Of a stretch of 64,000 bases of DNA, positions 10,666-20,695 are shown piece by piece. Position 1 is the stretch's first letter, and each line of letters starts with the position of its first letter. The notes under the pieces were generated by a model. That model did not search any database. It worked only from the letters and a program-made list of their open reading frames with translations, and was not told where the DNA came from. A program made the translations under genes and the position numbers. The DNA comes from Schizochytrium sp. TIO01 (Eukaryota > Sar > Bigyra > Thraustochytrida > Thraustochytriidae): positions 2,754,501-2,818,500 of the forward strand of contig SMSO01000032.1 in the NCBI GenBank assembly GCA_004764695.1, read 5' to 3'.

Positions 10666-11094
10666 ATGGTCTTTGGCAGTGGCGCGCTTTCGGGCGGCGG
10701 AAGCCAAAGCAACAGCAGGGGCAGTGGGAGAAACAACAACAGTCGACAAAAGAACGGCAACAACAGCAAACAGCGTGGCAAATCCCAAAACAACAACAAC
10801 AAACAGGGCAACAACAGGGGCGGATCTGGAGGCTTTAATAACGCGGGCTTCGGCGGTAGTACTTTTGGAGGCGGGGCTCAACAGCAGAATCAGTCCCAAA
10901 GCTTTGGAGGTGGCGCCAGTTCAGGCTTTGGAGGTGGTGCCAGTTCAGGCTTTGGAGGTGGTGCCAGTTCAGGCTTTGGAGGTGGTGCCAGTTCAGGCTT
11001 TGGAGGTGGTGCAAGTTCAGGCTTTGGAGGTGGCGCAAACTCTGGCAGCAGTTTTGGTGCTGGCGCCGGAGGATTCGGAGGCCAGGGCGGTAGC

Positions 11095-11127
<33 letters not shown>

Positions 11128-11529
11128 TCTGGAGGTTTTGGCGGTGGTGCCAGTGGTGGTTTTGGTAGCGGTGCTCCCGGAGGTGGCTTTGGCGGAGGTC
11201 AACAGCAAAATAATCAGCAGGGCAGTTTCGGGCAGGGTGCCTTTGGGGGCGGCCAACAGCAGCAGAAGCACAACAATAATTCATCAGGATTTGCAGGTGG
11301 ATCCTCTGGATTCGGGCGAAATGCCGGGGGCTTTAACAGCAACAATAATAATAGCAACTTCAATAACAACTCCGGAAACCCACGAATTTGCAAGTACTTC
11401 ATGCAGGGCAGGTGTAACAAGGGTAATCGCTGTAACTTCTCCCATGACACGCCAAACCAACCAGAACCTGGTATGACAAACTCCTTCAACAACAACTCTC
11501 AGCAAACGAACAATTTGTTTGGCCAGCAA

Positions 11530-11563
<34 letters not shown>

Positions 11564-12453
11564 CACAACAATCGCAAGCGTCTCAGGGATTCGGACAAGG
11601 TGCTGGTGGGTTTGGTGGAAATGCGTTTGGCGGCCAGCAGCAACAGCATCAGCAACAGTCTAATAATGGTTTTGGAGGTGGCGCTGGCTTCGGCGCTGGT
11701 TCTGCTGGTGGTTTTGGCGGAAACAACATGAATAACAACCCGATGGCATCACCTGCAAATTCTGGTGGCTCATTCGGCGGTGGCGCATTCGGTGGTGGCG
11801 TAAGTGCGGGCGGATTTGGTGCAGGGACTGCTGGAAGTGGAGGTGGTTTTGGCAATGGTGTGCCTTCGCATAATAATACCAATGGCCCAAACAACAACAG
11901 TAACCAAGGGCGGTCTGTATGCAAATTTTTCTTGCAAGGAAGGTGTAACAAGGGTAACACCTGCCGGTTTTCGCATGATCAGAGTGCCGCAGGACAACAG
12001 GCACCACCACAGCAGCAGCAACAACAACAGCAAAATGTTTTCCAGACCCAACAACAATCTCAGCAATTTGGATCAGGAGGCTTTGGATCTGGTTCTGGTG
12101 GTTTTGGCAACTCTACGGGAGGCAACTCCGGCTTTGGGCAATCTACTTTCGGAAATTCTAAACAAAAAGGAGATGTTCTTGGAGCAACAGACAATCGCCA
12201 GCGTGCTACTTTGCCAACTGACGACACAGATATAAAAACCTTAGATAAACCTTCCACCGGTGCGGGCCCTGCTCCTAGTGCAGCACTTTTCGGCAATAAT
12301 GAAAACGCAGCAACGCAACCTAAGCGAACTTGTCCTGACAATTCTCCCTTTTATAAGGATAAACTTAACCTTGATCAGGAGGTTGAAGAGTTTGACAAGG
12401 ATTCCTTCACCCTTGGGCGAGTTCCTATCAACATTCAACTACTTCTCGCATAA
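10666..12453 (+). CDS. NUP42-like FG nucleoporin with two CCCH zinc fingers
   Basis: The frame is open upstream from a TTG at 10588, which would add a false signal-peptide-like stretch. The first ATG is 10666 (MVFGSGALSGG), giving 595 residues. The protein is built of FG repeats (GFGGGASSGFG, SFGQGAFGG and similar) with long Asn and Gln runs, the composition of phase-separating FG nucleoporins. Two nearly identical CCCH fingers of spacing C-x7-C-x5-C-x3-H sit at about residues 242-260 and 419-437 (CKYFMQGRCNKGNRCNFSH and CKFFLQGRCNKGNTCRFSH). The C-terminal 45 residues are ordered-looking and end near DSFTLGRVPINIQLLLA, in the position where NUP42/NUPL2 proteins bind GLE1. Known NUP42 has a single N-terminal finger and acts in mRNA export on the cytoplasmic face of the pore. 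The role here is inferred from this match. Confidence 0.75.
10909..11040 (+). repeat. 24-bp coding minisatellite in the FG nucleoporin
   Basis: About five tandem copies of a 24-base unit, GGTGGTGCCAGTTCAGGCTT plus TGGA, each encoding GGASSGFG. Copies are nearly identical, with single-base changes (GGTGGC, GCAAGT). This indicates recent expansion by slippage or unequal exchange. Confidence 0.9.
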
Positions 12454-12870
12454 ATTATAGAAACTAATTTTGTTCACTTCTAGCATCCAATCCCCCATTT
12501 CCACAAGTAACACTTGAGCATAAAACTGCAAATTTAATGCTGTGAAAATATGGTATATTTACCTTGTTCAAATATTCTTCAAAAACAACCACACAAGCTC
12601 ATAGTCCCAAATTACAAGGATACCTCTCAGTTTTTTCTGCATCGCGCATGAACATTTTATGGCCTTGTGCTGCTCTAGAGAGGCTCAAGATGCCTGGACT
12701 CGTCAATTCCGCTATGTACTAGGTAGGCACTAGTAGGCTCATGCTCCTTTCCAGTGATCGACTGGACAACGCAAAAGTCAGAACTTAGGGCGGGAACGCA
12801 GGGAACCCCTTCTCGACGGCCAACCAAACCCTGTACTACTCTTGGTTTGCACGCGGAGCTCGAACTGACG
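12454..12870. other. Intergenic between NUP42-like gene and RPAC2
   Basis: About 420 bases containing the 3' UTR of the nucleoporin gene and the promoter of the next gene. No other feature seen. Confidence 0.4.
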
Positions 12871-13506
12871 ATGGCGGACCAGCAGGCTCAGGCACAACAG
12901 GCACGCCCAGGCCGCAGGCGGCAGGCGGATACCTCTTCTGAGGATCTTCCGCTCAAATACGTACGTTTTACCCTCTTGTGGTGCTACATGGAGTCCATCT
13001 AGTCAGCCACCGGCTTGGTATACTGGACTTTGTATGTAGGCCTATTTGTATGGAAACCTGGAAAGAGCTCGAGGACAACGAGACTAACTAACATGACGAT
13101 TGACAATGCACGTATCATTTTTCACGGCTGGGGATCTTCTTCACCTGCGGATGGGTTCATACGGATATTGGGTTGCTTACGGACTTTTCATGTTTGTTGT
13201 ACTTTGAAATTGAAATCACAGGTCGACGTGACGAGCGCCAACTCTAAGTCTTTTGCCTTTGAGAAAGAGGGGCACACTCTCGGCAACTCGCTTCGCCATA
13301 TGGTAGTTCGTCAGCCGAACGTGGACCTCTGCGGTTACACCATTCCTCACCCTATGGAGGATGTCTACCACATGCGAATCCAAACTGATGGCTCTATTGA
13401 CGCCAACACGGCCCTTGACCGCGGTCTCACAAACCTCGCTGGCCTTTGCGACGACCTGCTCAAGAAGATTAACGATGCGCACAAGGAGTTTGAGAGCCGC
13501 TCTTAA
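12871..13506 (+). CDS. POLR1D: RNA polymerase I/III subunit RPAC2 (AC19, POLR1D), one intron
   Basis: Coding exons are 12871-12960 and 13222-13506, with a 261-nt intron (AATAC|GTACGT ... ATCACAG|GTCGAC). Together they give 124 residues. The first exon encodes a Gln/Arg-rich tail of 30 residues (MADQQAQAQQARPGRRRQAD...). The second holds the alpha-like core: FEKEGHTLGNSLRHMV, then the CGYTIPHP segment and HMRIQTDGSIDANTALDRGL. AC19 pairs with AC40 to form the alpha-like platform on which RNA polymerases I and III assemble in the nucleus. The sequence match to the family is strong across the whole second exon. Reading straight through the intron meets in-frame stops, which supports splicing. 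Confidence 0.93.
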
Positions 13507-14577
13507 AATATTTTTAATAGCGCAACCTCCCGATCACCCAAACGACCTTCTGCTACCAAGTATCACTCCTTTGCGATCCTGAGTTTCCTTAATGTCTCCT
13601 TTGTTCTTCTTCTTTGAGCATGCTTCTACTAGCTTCGCTTAAACAAGATCATACAAAACGTTGCCTTTATCTACTCCTGGCTCGATCGCTCCCTGTCTCT
13701 CAGCAAACTAAACAGCGCTGCAAGTGAGGACTGTCCCACCTTTCACTGCGGTTGGAGTTCTTATTTCCAGTAGATTCGCTGGACCTTTTTCTTTCTGTCT
13801 ACTACAACCGGGACAGATTGTCTGTAAGTGTGCGTATCAACTTTCGCATCTCAAACAAAGTAAACGATCTTTCAAACTTCGCTTTCCGATGCTAGCTTAG
13901 AATGTAAGCCACCGTCTATTCTTTCAATTAACAATTTCCGATTATTAACAGGAACTTGATTAGACCACGGAGTCATATAATTTATTTGAGATTCGCCCTT
14001 AGATGATTGCTTGACTGCATTTGATAGGTTTATATATCCGAAGGTGCGATTAAAATTGGGCCAAATATTCAAAAACTATGTTGTAAGAATTAATAAGGCA
14101 AAACTTAACTTTTAAGAGAATGACATCAGAAGGTAGAATATATTATTTATACTAAATGAGAGCAAGACTGCATTCAGCCTTGAAATCATTAAGATCAAGG
14201 ATAAGCAATTTTTTTTGGGGTACGTCAATCTGGCTAAAGTGAGATTTTTGAAGAACCGTTAGTAAAAACTAGAACCGAGGGGTAGTAAGTAGACCGTGAA
14301 AAATTGTGGATCATAGATGATTCTGTCGTGAACGGAGCTCGGGTGGAAGTTAGCTTTTGATAGCCCTACTATCTATATGGACTTTAGTGCTACGAAGCAG
14401 CCAACGAACGCATATATAAATTGCTGCGTATGTTTTAAATAGATATCCCTAAGTATGAGGGATAGCTATTGCGGTGAAGTCATTGAGAGCGCTCATTGCT
14501 TATTGAGGCCAGCACACGTCAAAGTTTTGAAAGGAGATACAAAACAGACTTGTGCTCCTGCTGTGCGCAAACAAGAC
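13507..14577. other. Convergent intergenic region RPAC2 / SANT gene
   Basis: About 1.07 kb, AT-rich between 13880 and 14480, with a short T-run at 14209-14216. No gene or structural RNA recognised. Confidence 0.4.
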
Positions 14578-15975
14578 TCAGCCCCTACTTCGACGTCTTG
14601 ATGTTGTTCTCCGGCGCTTCGAGCGAGTAGACCATTCGAAGTCATCATCATCATATGCATCACCATAAGCGTCATCTAAGCCCCCATCCTCTTCGGCCTG
14701 CAAAAGACGAGCAAACTCAAGGTCCTTTTCTTCCTGTGTCTTTGGAGCCTTTGCCTTTGACCTTGCTTTAGCCTTCGGCTTAGCTGCTTTAGCTGTCTTT
14801 GCACGAGGCTTAGCTGCTTTCTTTTTCGTCGTGCTAGCAGGAATATCGTCAGTACTTGTCGCGCTAGTTCCCATTTCTACATTACCGCCATCATCTTCTG
14901 GGCGCTGTTCTTCAGTAGTAGCTGTAGCAGCTGGGTCGTCCTCAGGAATTTCAGCTGATTCACCAGCACGGACGCGCTCAAGAGCTGCAGTGAGACTAGC
15001 AAGCTGGCGCTGCAGTTGGCGAAGTCGGTCATAGCGAGCTCTGCGCAGCGATGCGTTGTGTTGCATTGACAATGTGTTAACTACGTTGGAGGTATCTTCA
15101 TGACGAAGTACGGGGATCACAATACTCCGAATTTCAGCAGGGTCAAGACCAAATTTTTCCTCATTTGCAGCTCGTTTACGTCTGATCTGATTTTGCGACA
15201 TATTACCATCCATGTTAATAAGACAGCCATTCTTGCGGCGACCAGGCTTCTTCTCATTTTCCGCAAATACATGCAAAGGATCGATGTGTAGACCCGTGAA
15301 TTCACTTGTAGACTGTTGTCCTAGCATTCGCTGCATTTGGTTATTTAGCTGAGCAACGGTCTTACCCGGAAGGCAGCCCGCTTTGACAATATCAGTCCAT
15401 TTACCAAGACCAAACTTCATCAACGCCAGGCGAAACACCTCTACCTCCTTTTCCGTCCATCCTGTATCCAGTCCAGAAGTAATTAAAATAACCAAGAAAT
15501 CCACCACGGCATCGTTATCGTCGTCATTGGGCATCAAAACATCCAAGCAACGAGATTGAAGTATGAACCACCGTTCCACAGGGTGGGTACGAGAGCGCAA
15601 ACGTAAGCAAAAGAAAACAAAATATAGTGAAGTGTTGTCCAAGTTAGAGATCTCCTTTCATTGTAAACTACTCTCCCTCAACCACATTTCGCAAGGACTT
15701 TTTTTAATCGTCACGAGGGGGAGCATAAGTTTAAACACCTCTCCCCTACCTCCTTTCTGAGTATCAGTATTGTCGATCGCTGCACGCAAACATCTGCTCG
15801 GAGCGGAGTTGAAGGCGCTCAGCAACACAACCATCGCCCCTTGGACAGCGAGATCCTCGACTCAACGCAGAAAGGGCGACAAGCAACCCAACTTACCTGG
15901 TGAAAGCGTGTAGTTCCACAGACTACGGCTGTCATTGCTGTGAAGAACAGCAGGCGTCGCCGCTGAGCTCGACAT
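14578..15975 (-). CDS. Conserved SANT/Myb-domain protein, two exons
   Basis: Exon 1 is 15897-15975 (minus) and encodes MSSSAATPAVLHSNDSRSLW and NYTLSP. It ends in a strong donor (CACCAG|GTAAGT). Exon 2 is 14578-15461 and begins after GGATACAG. The junction gives NYTLSPGWTEKEVEVFRLAL, joining the exons exactly at the start of the SANT/Myb helix 1. The product is 320 residues. The Myb-like domain covers about residues 26-75 (tryptophans in GWTEKE and GKWTDI, then LPGKTVAQLNNQMQRMLGQQ). It is followed by a short conserved region (FTGLHID), a coiled coil near RQLQRQLASLTAALERV, a Lys/Ala/Pro-rich AT-hook-like linker, a UIM-like helix (EKDLEFARLLQAEEDGG) and a basic tail. A chromatin- or DNA-binding nuclear role is inferred. 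I cannot name the orthologue. The 435-nt intron is open in the exon-2 frame for some way, which hides the true start. Confidence 0.8.
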
Positions 15976-16612
15976 TCTTGCGAAACCTGAGCAGAAGTAA
16001 TCAAACTACGCCTCAAAGCATCTCAGGTTGAAATTCCAACGACGGGGACGCTCTTACTCTGTCCTTACGGAATTCCGGGTAAACACTCTGCACAACGCAC
16101 TATATTTCTCGGAATTCCTTCTGGTTCGAAGCGAGATACTGTATTAATAATGCAAGACGCTATTGCAAGGTCCGCAAGGGCGCGGCAAGGGGAGCTATAG
16201 CGAACCAGGGAGATACCTGAGTGGACGAAGAGGCCGGGGCGTTTAGGCGAAGAAGCCGCTGAGGCCATTTCTTTCTGGCTGGTGTTACTGCTGACTGTTG
16301 ACAGCGAAGGTGCAGCCATTGGGCGAACAGTGCGCACCAGGTTTGCCTATAGGAGTACTTAGAGGGCTAACTAGAGCAACTTTCTGAAACTTGTTTAGAA
16401 TACACGCAAGAGAAGTCGATTGTGGCAAGGAAGCAACAAGTATTGTCAGACTCGAAGAAAGAAGCCTTTTCACGCTCGAAGATCCAAATCTTTGTTTTTT
16501 TCTTGAAGAGATTGCCCGATAATTCATTGGAAGATCGAAAGTTATTAAGAATACATAGATCCATACAAATAGTACTTTGTGTTGAGGACACGACCAGTAG
16601 GAATATCAAACA
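15976..16612. other. Divergent promoter region of SANT gene and dehydrogenase gene
   Basis: On the minus strand an acceptor-like site (TTACTTCTGCTCAG|GTTTCG) precedes the SANT ATG by about 10 bases. A donor-like GTAAGG lies at about 16063, so a 5' UTR intron is possible. An open minus frame with ATG at 16319 (84 codons) ends at that donor, but joining it to the SANT exon meets a stop, so it is more likely leader sequence. Confidence 0.3.
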
Positions 16613-17713
16613 ATGACAGTGCTTTCCGTGAGTAGCATCTTTGCTATCTTTGTTGCAGTAATTGCATATCGTTGGTCACAAGTTCGACCCAGAGTCGATT
16701 GGACCCCGCTGGAGGGAGAGCATAATTTTCCAGGATGTCCAGACACTACTCAAACTACGACTGTAATGTTTGGTGCGACTTCGATGCTTGGAAAGTATAT
16801 TGTTGAGTCATACCGCGCTGATGAAAGTATTTGCATTGTCAACTTTGCGCGTAGCAAATGCAAGGACTGCCATGTAAACGTTAAGGGAGACCTCCGCGAT
16901 ACACGCCATATGCACCGCGTTCTGGATTTTTACCAGCCTGAGACTGTTCTGACGTCTGTCAAACCTCCTCTTGAAGGCATGCACTACAAGGTGTACATTG
17001 AACTTAACTTACTTAGCATGTTGGAACTCATTAAGGCTGCTAAGGCCAAGGGTGTCAAGCAGTTTATCTATGTCTCGAGCATTGCCGCAGCAAGCCACTA
17101 CCTACCTCACCTAAACACAACTGAAAAGGATCCCCAGCCGTTCTACACTGACTACGAGGCGCCTTACGACGTCTCCAAACGTGTCGCTGAGGATGCTTTG
17201 TTGGCGGCTCATGAAGCCGGGGTGTTTTCTACTATTAGCATCCGCACGAGTGGAATTATTGGTGGCCCTAAAGACCCATACAACTTTTACTACTCCTCGT
17301 TTCCGTTTGTTCCGTCGTTCAACACACCCTCAATTGTGGATATCAACTATGCTGGCAACATTGGTGATGCTCTTTATGTTGTGCACCAGACCTTGTTGAA
17401 GAACCCGGAGCTCGGTGGTCAGTATTACTACTATACCGGTGAGCATCTCTCCGAACAGGCTCAGGCAGAAATGACTGCTGCTATTCGCGGTGTTCCCGTG
17501 CTCACATTGCCTTACTGGGCGTTAGAGGCCTTCATTTCTGTGGCTCAGTATTTGCGCTTTGAACACAATATCTACAACATGGTGGATATGCTTCGCATGG
17601 CCACAGTTCCGCAGGTTTTTGACAACTCCAAGTTCTTCCAGGCATTCCCGGACTTCAAGCCCAAGTATACCATGGAGGAAGCTATCTACCAAGTCTACAG
17701 CCCTGATGTATAG
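16613..17713 (+). CDS. NAD-dependent 3-beta-HSD / epimerase-type dehydrogenase
   Basis: A 366-residue extended short-chain dehydrogenase. An N-terminal hydrophobic segment (about residues 4-19) followed by basic residues looks like a membrane anchor. The Rossmann fold begins at TTVMFGATSMLGKYIV (about 49-64). The classical GxxGxxG is altered to G-A-T-S-M-L-G. The catalytic elements are present: YVSS at about 153-156 and YDVSK with Tyr185 and Lys189. The usual His/Ala segment after beta-4 is replaced by TSVKPPLEGMHYKV. The C-terminal half has the substrate-domain pattern RTSGIIGGPKDPY and an aromatic-rich tail. Membrane-anchored members of this family oxidise 3-beta-hydroxysterols or sterol 4-carboxylates in the ER. 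A sterol substrate is plausible but not shown. Confidence 0.8.
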   Translation: MTVLSVSSIFAIFVAVIAYRWSQVRPRVDWTPLEGEHNFPGCPDTTQTTTVMFGATSMLGKYIVESYRADESICIVNFARSKCKDCHVNVKGDLRDTRHMHRVLDFYQPETVLTSVKPPLEGMHYKVYIELNLLSMLELIKAAKAKGVKQFIYVSSIAAASHYLPHLNTTEKDPQPFYTDYEAPYDVSKRVAEDALLAAHEAGVFSTISIRTSGIIGGPKDPYNFYYSSFPFVPSFNTPSIVDINYAGNIGDALYVVHQTLLKNPELGGQYYYYTGEHLSEQAQAEMTAAIRGVPVLTLPYWALEAFISVAQYLRFEHNIYNMVDMLRMATVPQVFDNSKFFQAFPDFKPKYTMEEAIYQVYSPDV

Positions 17714-18349
17714 ATAAGTGCAATGGTACGCGATCAATGAATAGAACATTTGTGAGAACAACACTACCAACACAACAGTTGATCGCGTTTCTCAATGCAA
17801 GACAGTTTGTGATATGATATCACTCCAAGACACCTTTCAATATGCTTAAAGCTCAGTATTAGTCTCAATTTTTGTAAATGCTTGTTGCGTTTTCAACGGT
17901 ATGTAGGGGTTCCTTAACTATTTTAAAAAGCGTAGTTCAATCCTTTATTATTATTTTTAAATATGTATTTAGGAAAGATTATAAAAGAAAAGAAGAAAGA
18001 TGCGTGGTCAATGCGAGGGAAGCTGGTCTTCTTTTTTGCACTTTTGTCTACTTCCATTCTTTGGATATAATGAGTTGAGAGGATCCATCTCGCGACTAGG
18101 AAACATTAACTACGGACTTTCCAGGACACACCACACAATCCCAGAATCAAGGTTTTAAGATGACGGATAGAAAGTTAACTTTCTTCATCTCTTTTTAATT
18201 GTAGGTCACCAACATTGTACAACAAACAGCAAGATACATGTACGATCCATTTGCCAATTTGCACGAGGTTTAGAGAATGAAGAATGCGAGGAAGGGACGA
18301 ACCCCTTTGGCTTGCATACCAATCTAGTCGTCATATTTTTGTCGATTTT
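17714..18349. other. Convergent intergenic region dehydrogenase / PRP4
   Basis: About 640 bases, AT-rich, holding the two 3' UTRs. No further feature seen. Confidence 0.4.
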
Positions 18350-20275
18350 CTATAAGCTCCCAAAGGCTGAAGGAGCAAACATTTTCCATGTTCGATCGTA
18401 CGAACATGTGAGAATAGAATCACTAGACGGGCTCCATGCCACGCCGGTCACCATCTTATCGTGAGCCCGCAGCTCTGTCAAGTAAAGACCTTCCGCAGCA
18501 TCCCAGAGTTTGCACGAACAGTCATAGGAAGAGGTGGCGAGCACGGCGCCACGAAGAGGGTCAAAGCGCACATCTCGAACAATCGACATGTGTCCTGGAA
18601 GTGTGTGGAGTGTTTTGCACGTGCGGAGGTCCCACACCCGTGCGCTGTTATCTGATGATCCTGTAGCAGCGAGATACCCATTTACAGAGAAATCTGCAGC
18701 AAGCACCTGGCCAGCATGTCCCATTAGAGTTTGGATTGATTTTCCAGACCGCAAGTCCCACAAACGAACTACACCTGCAAGATCACCTGACATAGTAAGC
18801 GAACCATCGGGGTGGAAACCGAAAGCATAAACCGCGGCGTCATGACCTTCCTGCATTAACAATTCCTTCTGCATTTCAATGTCCCATAAACGCCATGTCT
18901 GATCATAACTACTTGTTCCAACGTAAGATCCCATGGGGTGCCACGCAACACGGCTTAGGCGTTGTAAATGACCCTCAAGGGTGAGAGTAGGTTTGAGACT
19001 CTTTGCAAGCTCCTCGGCAAGCTCAGCCTCAGCTTGGTCTGTGCCAACAGCTTCATCTGCACCAACAACATCCTCCGGATTAATACTTGTGTTTGACCCA
19101 GGCTCCGATTTCATCACAACGTCTTCTCCGCTTTCATTCTGTTTTTCAAGCTTTTGTTCGTGAATTGTCGTGTGTAAAGGTACCCGCCAAATCTTTGCAG
19201 TGCAGTCAGCAGATGCTGTTGCTACAAGAAAATGGTCATCGCCGGCACCAGATGCCTGTTCTTGCGTCGCTACATCTACAACTCGTTCCTTATGATCAGC
19301 CATGGTCCATACATGTTCAAAGCTGTGCCTATCCCACACACGCACCCATCCACTCGCCGCTCCTGTGACCATTCTCGGTTGGTGTTTTGCCACCGCACAG
19401 CATGTGAGCGGCCTCCGGTCTCCCACTTGGCTTGCCTCCACTACTGAGTGTTTTAATTTTTCCTCAAACTCAATAATCTCATCATCAGCCTCCAGAAGTC
19501 TTTGTTGTGTTGTACTTTGTTCTCGCTCCTTATCTAGTCGGTCTTTTGCTCTCTTCCATGAGAACTCACACATTTTCTTGCGAGCCTCTACGAGTTCGGC
19601 GCTGGCAGCTGTATAGAATGTCTTCTGCTTAAATTTGCTGTCCTTGGATCCATCTTCATCGATCTCCATATCTTCATCGTCTCCCCGAATTCCGGAAACA
19701 CGGGACTTTTTCCTTTCTCGGGCTACAGCGGCGCTTGCTCGATTGAGGCGTTCAAGAATTTCGTTCTTCTCAGAGGAGTCAACCTCCAGCTCAGCAAGGT
19801 GATTGCGAAGACGCTCTCGACGGTCTGCAGGGCGTTCTCCAAAAAGGCAAATGGGTTCGCCGAGTTCACGAAGTTGCGCACGAACCTGGCCGTCATCCGT
19901 CGGCACGACCAGTGTTCGTGCCTTGCGTTTGGTTTCAAGTTCTAGTAGTGCCAGAGCACGTTTTTCTTGCTCTCGCAGTGTTGATGCGCTTAAATCGAGC
20001 GTCTCAGAGGACTCTGTACTGATGTTTATGTTACCGCTCGCAACGCCTGCAGCAAGATCGCTATATTCGTCATGGACACCGTCGACGCCACCACCATTCC
20101 CGTCCGCTGCATCTCGAGCCGAGGACTCCAGGCTGCCAAAGTGGACCCGGGGTCGCGAACTACCAGCCGGGGAGGCGGTTTCATTGTCTCCATTACCCAT
20201 GGGATCACACGCTGGCGGTCCGGGCTCTGAGAGCGTAGTTGATGGTTTGGTATCTGACTTATGTTTGTTTATCAT
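18350..20275 (-). CDS. PRPF4: U4/U6 snRNP splicing factor PRP4 (PRPF4)
   Basis: A 641-residue protein from ATG 20275. Residues 1-110 are low-complexity and probably disordered. The PRP4 splicing-factor motif is at about 123-165 (DDGQVRAQLRELGEPICLFG followed by ERPADRRERLRNHL), diagnostic for this family. A charged helical linker follows (to about 270). Seven WD40 repeats then fill the C-terminus, for example GHLQRLSRVAWHPMGSYVGT, SYDQTWRLWDIEMQKEL, ATGSSDNSARVWDLRTCKTL and CSYDRTWKMF. PRP4 binds PRP3 and the U4/U6 duplex in the U4/U6.U5 tri-snRNP in the nucleus. The protein is longer than human PRPF4 (522) mainly through the N-terminus and an acidic insert inside the first WD repeats (about 380-430). 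Confidence 0.93.
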   Translation of the reverse strand: MINKHKSDTKPSTTLSEPGPPACDPMGNGDNETASPAGSSRPRVHFGSLESSARDAADGNGGGVDGVHDEYSDLAAGVASGNINISTESSETLDLSASTLREQEKRALALLELETKRKARTLVVPTDDGQVRAQLRELGEPICLFGERPADRRERLRNHLAELEVDSSEKNEILERLNRASAAVARERKKSRVSGIRGDDEDMEIDEDGSKDSKFKQKTFYTAASAELVEARKKMCEFSWKRAKDRLDKEREQSTTQQRLLEADDEIIEFEEKLKHSVVEASQVGDRRPLTCCAVAKHQPRMVTGAASGWVRVWDRHSFEHVWTMADHKERVVDVATQEQASGAGDDHFLVATASADCTAKIWRVPLHTTIHEQKLEKQNESGEDVVMKSEPGSNTSINPEDVVGADEAVGTDQAEAELAEELAKSLKPTLTLEGHLQRLSRVAWHPMGSYVGTSSYDQTWRLWDIEMQKELLMQEGHDAAVYAFGFHPDGSLTMSGDLAGVVRLWDLRSGKSIQTLMGHAGQVLAADFSVNGYLAATGSSDNSARVWDLRTCKTLHTLPGHMSIVRDVRFDPLRGAVLATSSYDCSCKLWDAAEGLYLTELRAHDKMVTGVAWSPSSDSILTCSYDRTWKMFAPSAFGSL

Positions 20276-20695
20276 TTATCTTCTCTGTCCTTTTTTTGCC
20301 ATCCCAAAGCTTCTACATAAGGAAAACGTAACATGCCATTGATACCCAGACTTTACCTAAGAAGTGACAAGTTTGATTTTCGTGCGTCACAAGGTATAGT
20401 TAGAACCCGGTAAGGCAGAGTGGAAATTGCCCTGTGGACACCGCTCAACAATCATACACGATTAACCTCTATTCTACTTTGTTTCGAGCTATTGGGACTT
20501 TTCTCAAGAACAAATCTCTGTCTAAGAAATTAGATTCAAGGGCTTGTGCCGGAGAAGGGATCTTCCACAGCAGAAGTTGGGGCAGAGGGATGAAAAATGA
20601 TACATCTTTAAATGTGAGTTAGTGTAGCAGCGGTTGGTGCCCTAAGAATATAATAGTCAAAAGTCGCGCTTGCGAAGTTGTAATAGAATTGCACA
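20276..20695. other. Intergenic, PRP4 upstream region
   Basis: About 420 bases between two minus-strand genes. It holds the 3' UTR of the unknown gene and the PRP4 promoter. Nothing else recognised. Confidence 0.4.

Noticed and set aside
15535-15642. Extension of the SANT protein to a TTG start
   Set aside because: It lies in the intron defined by 15897 donor and 15461 acceptor; the spliced exon fits the domain far better.
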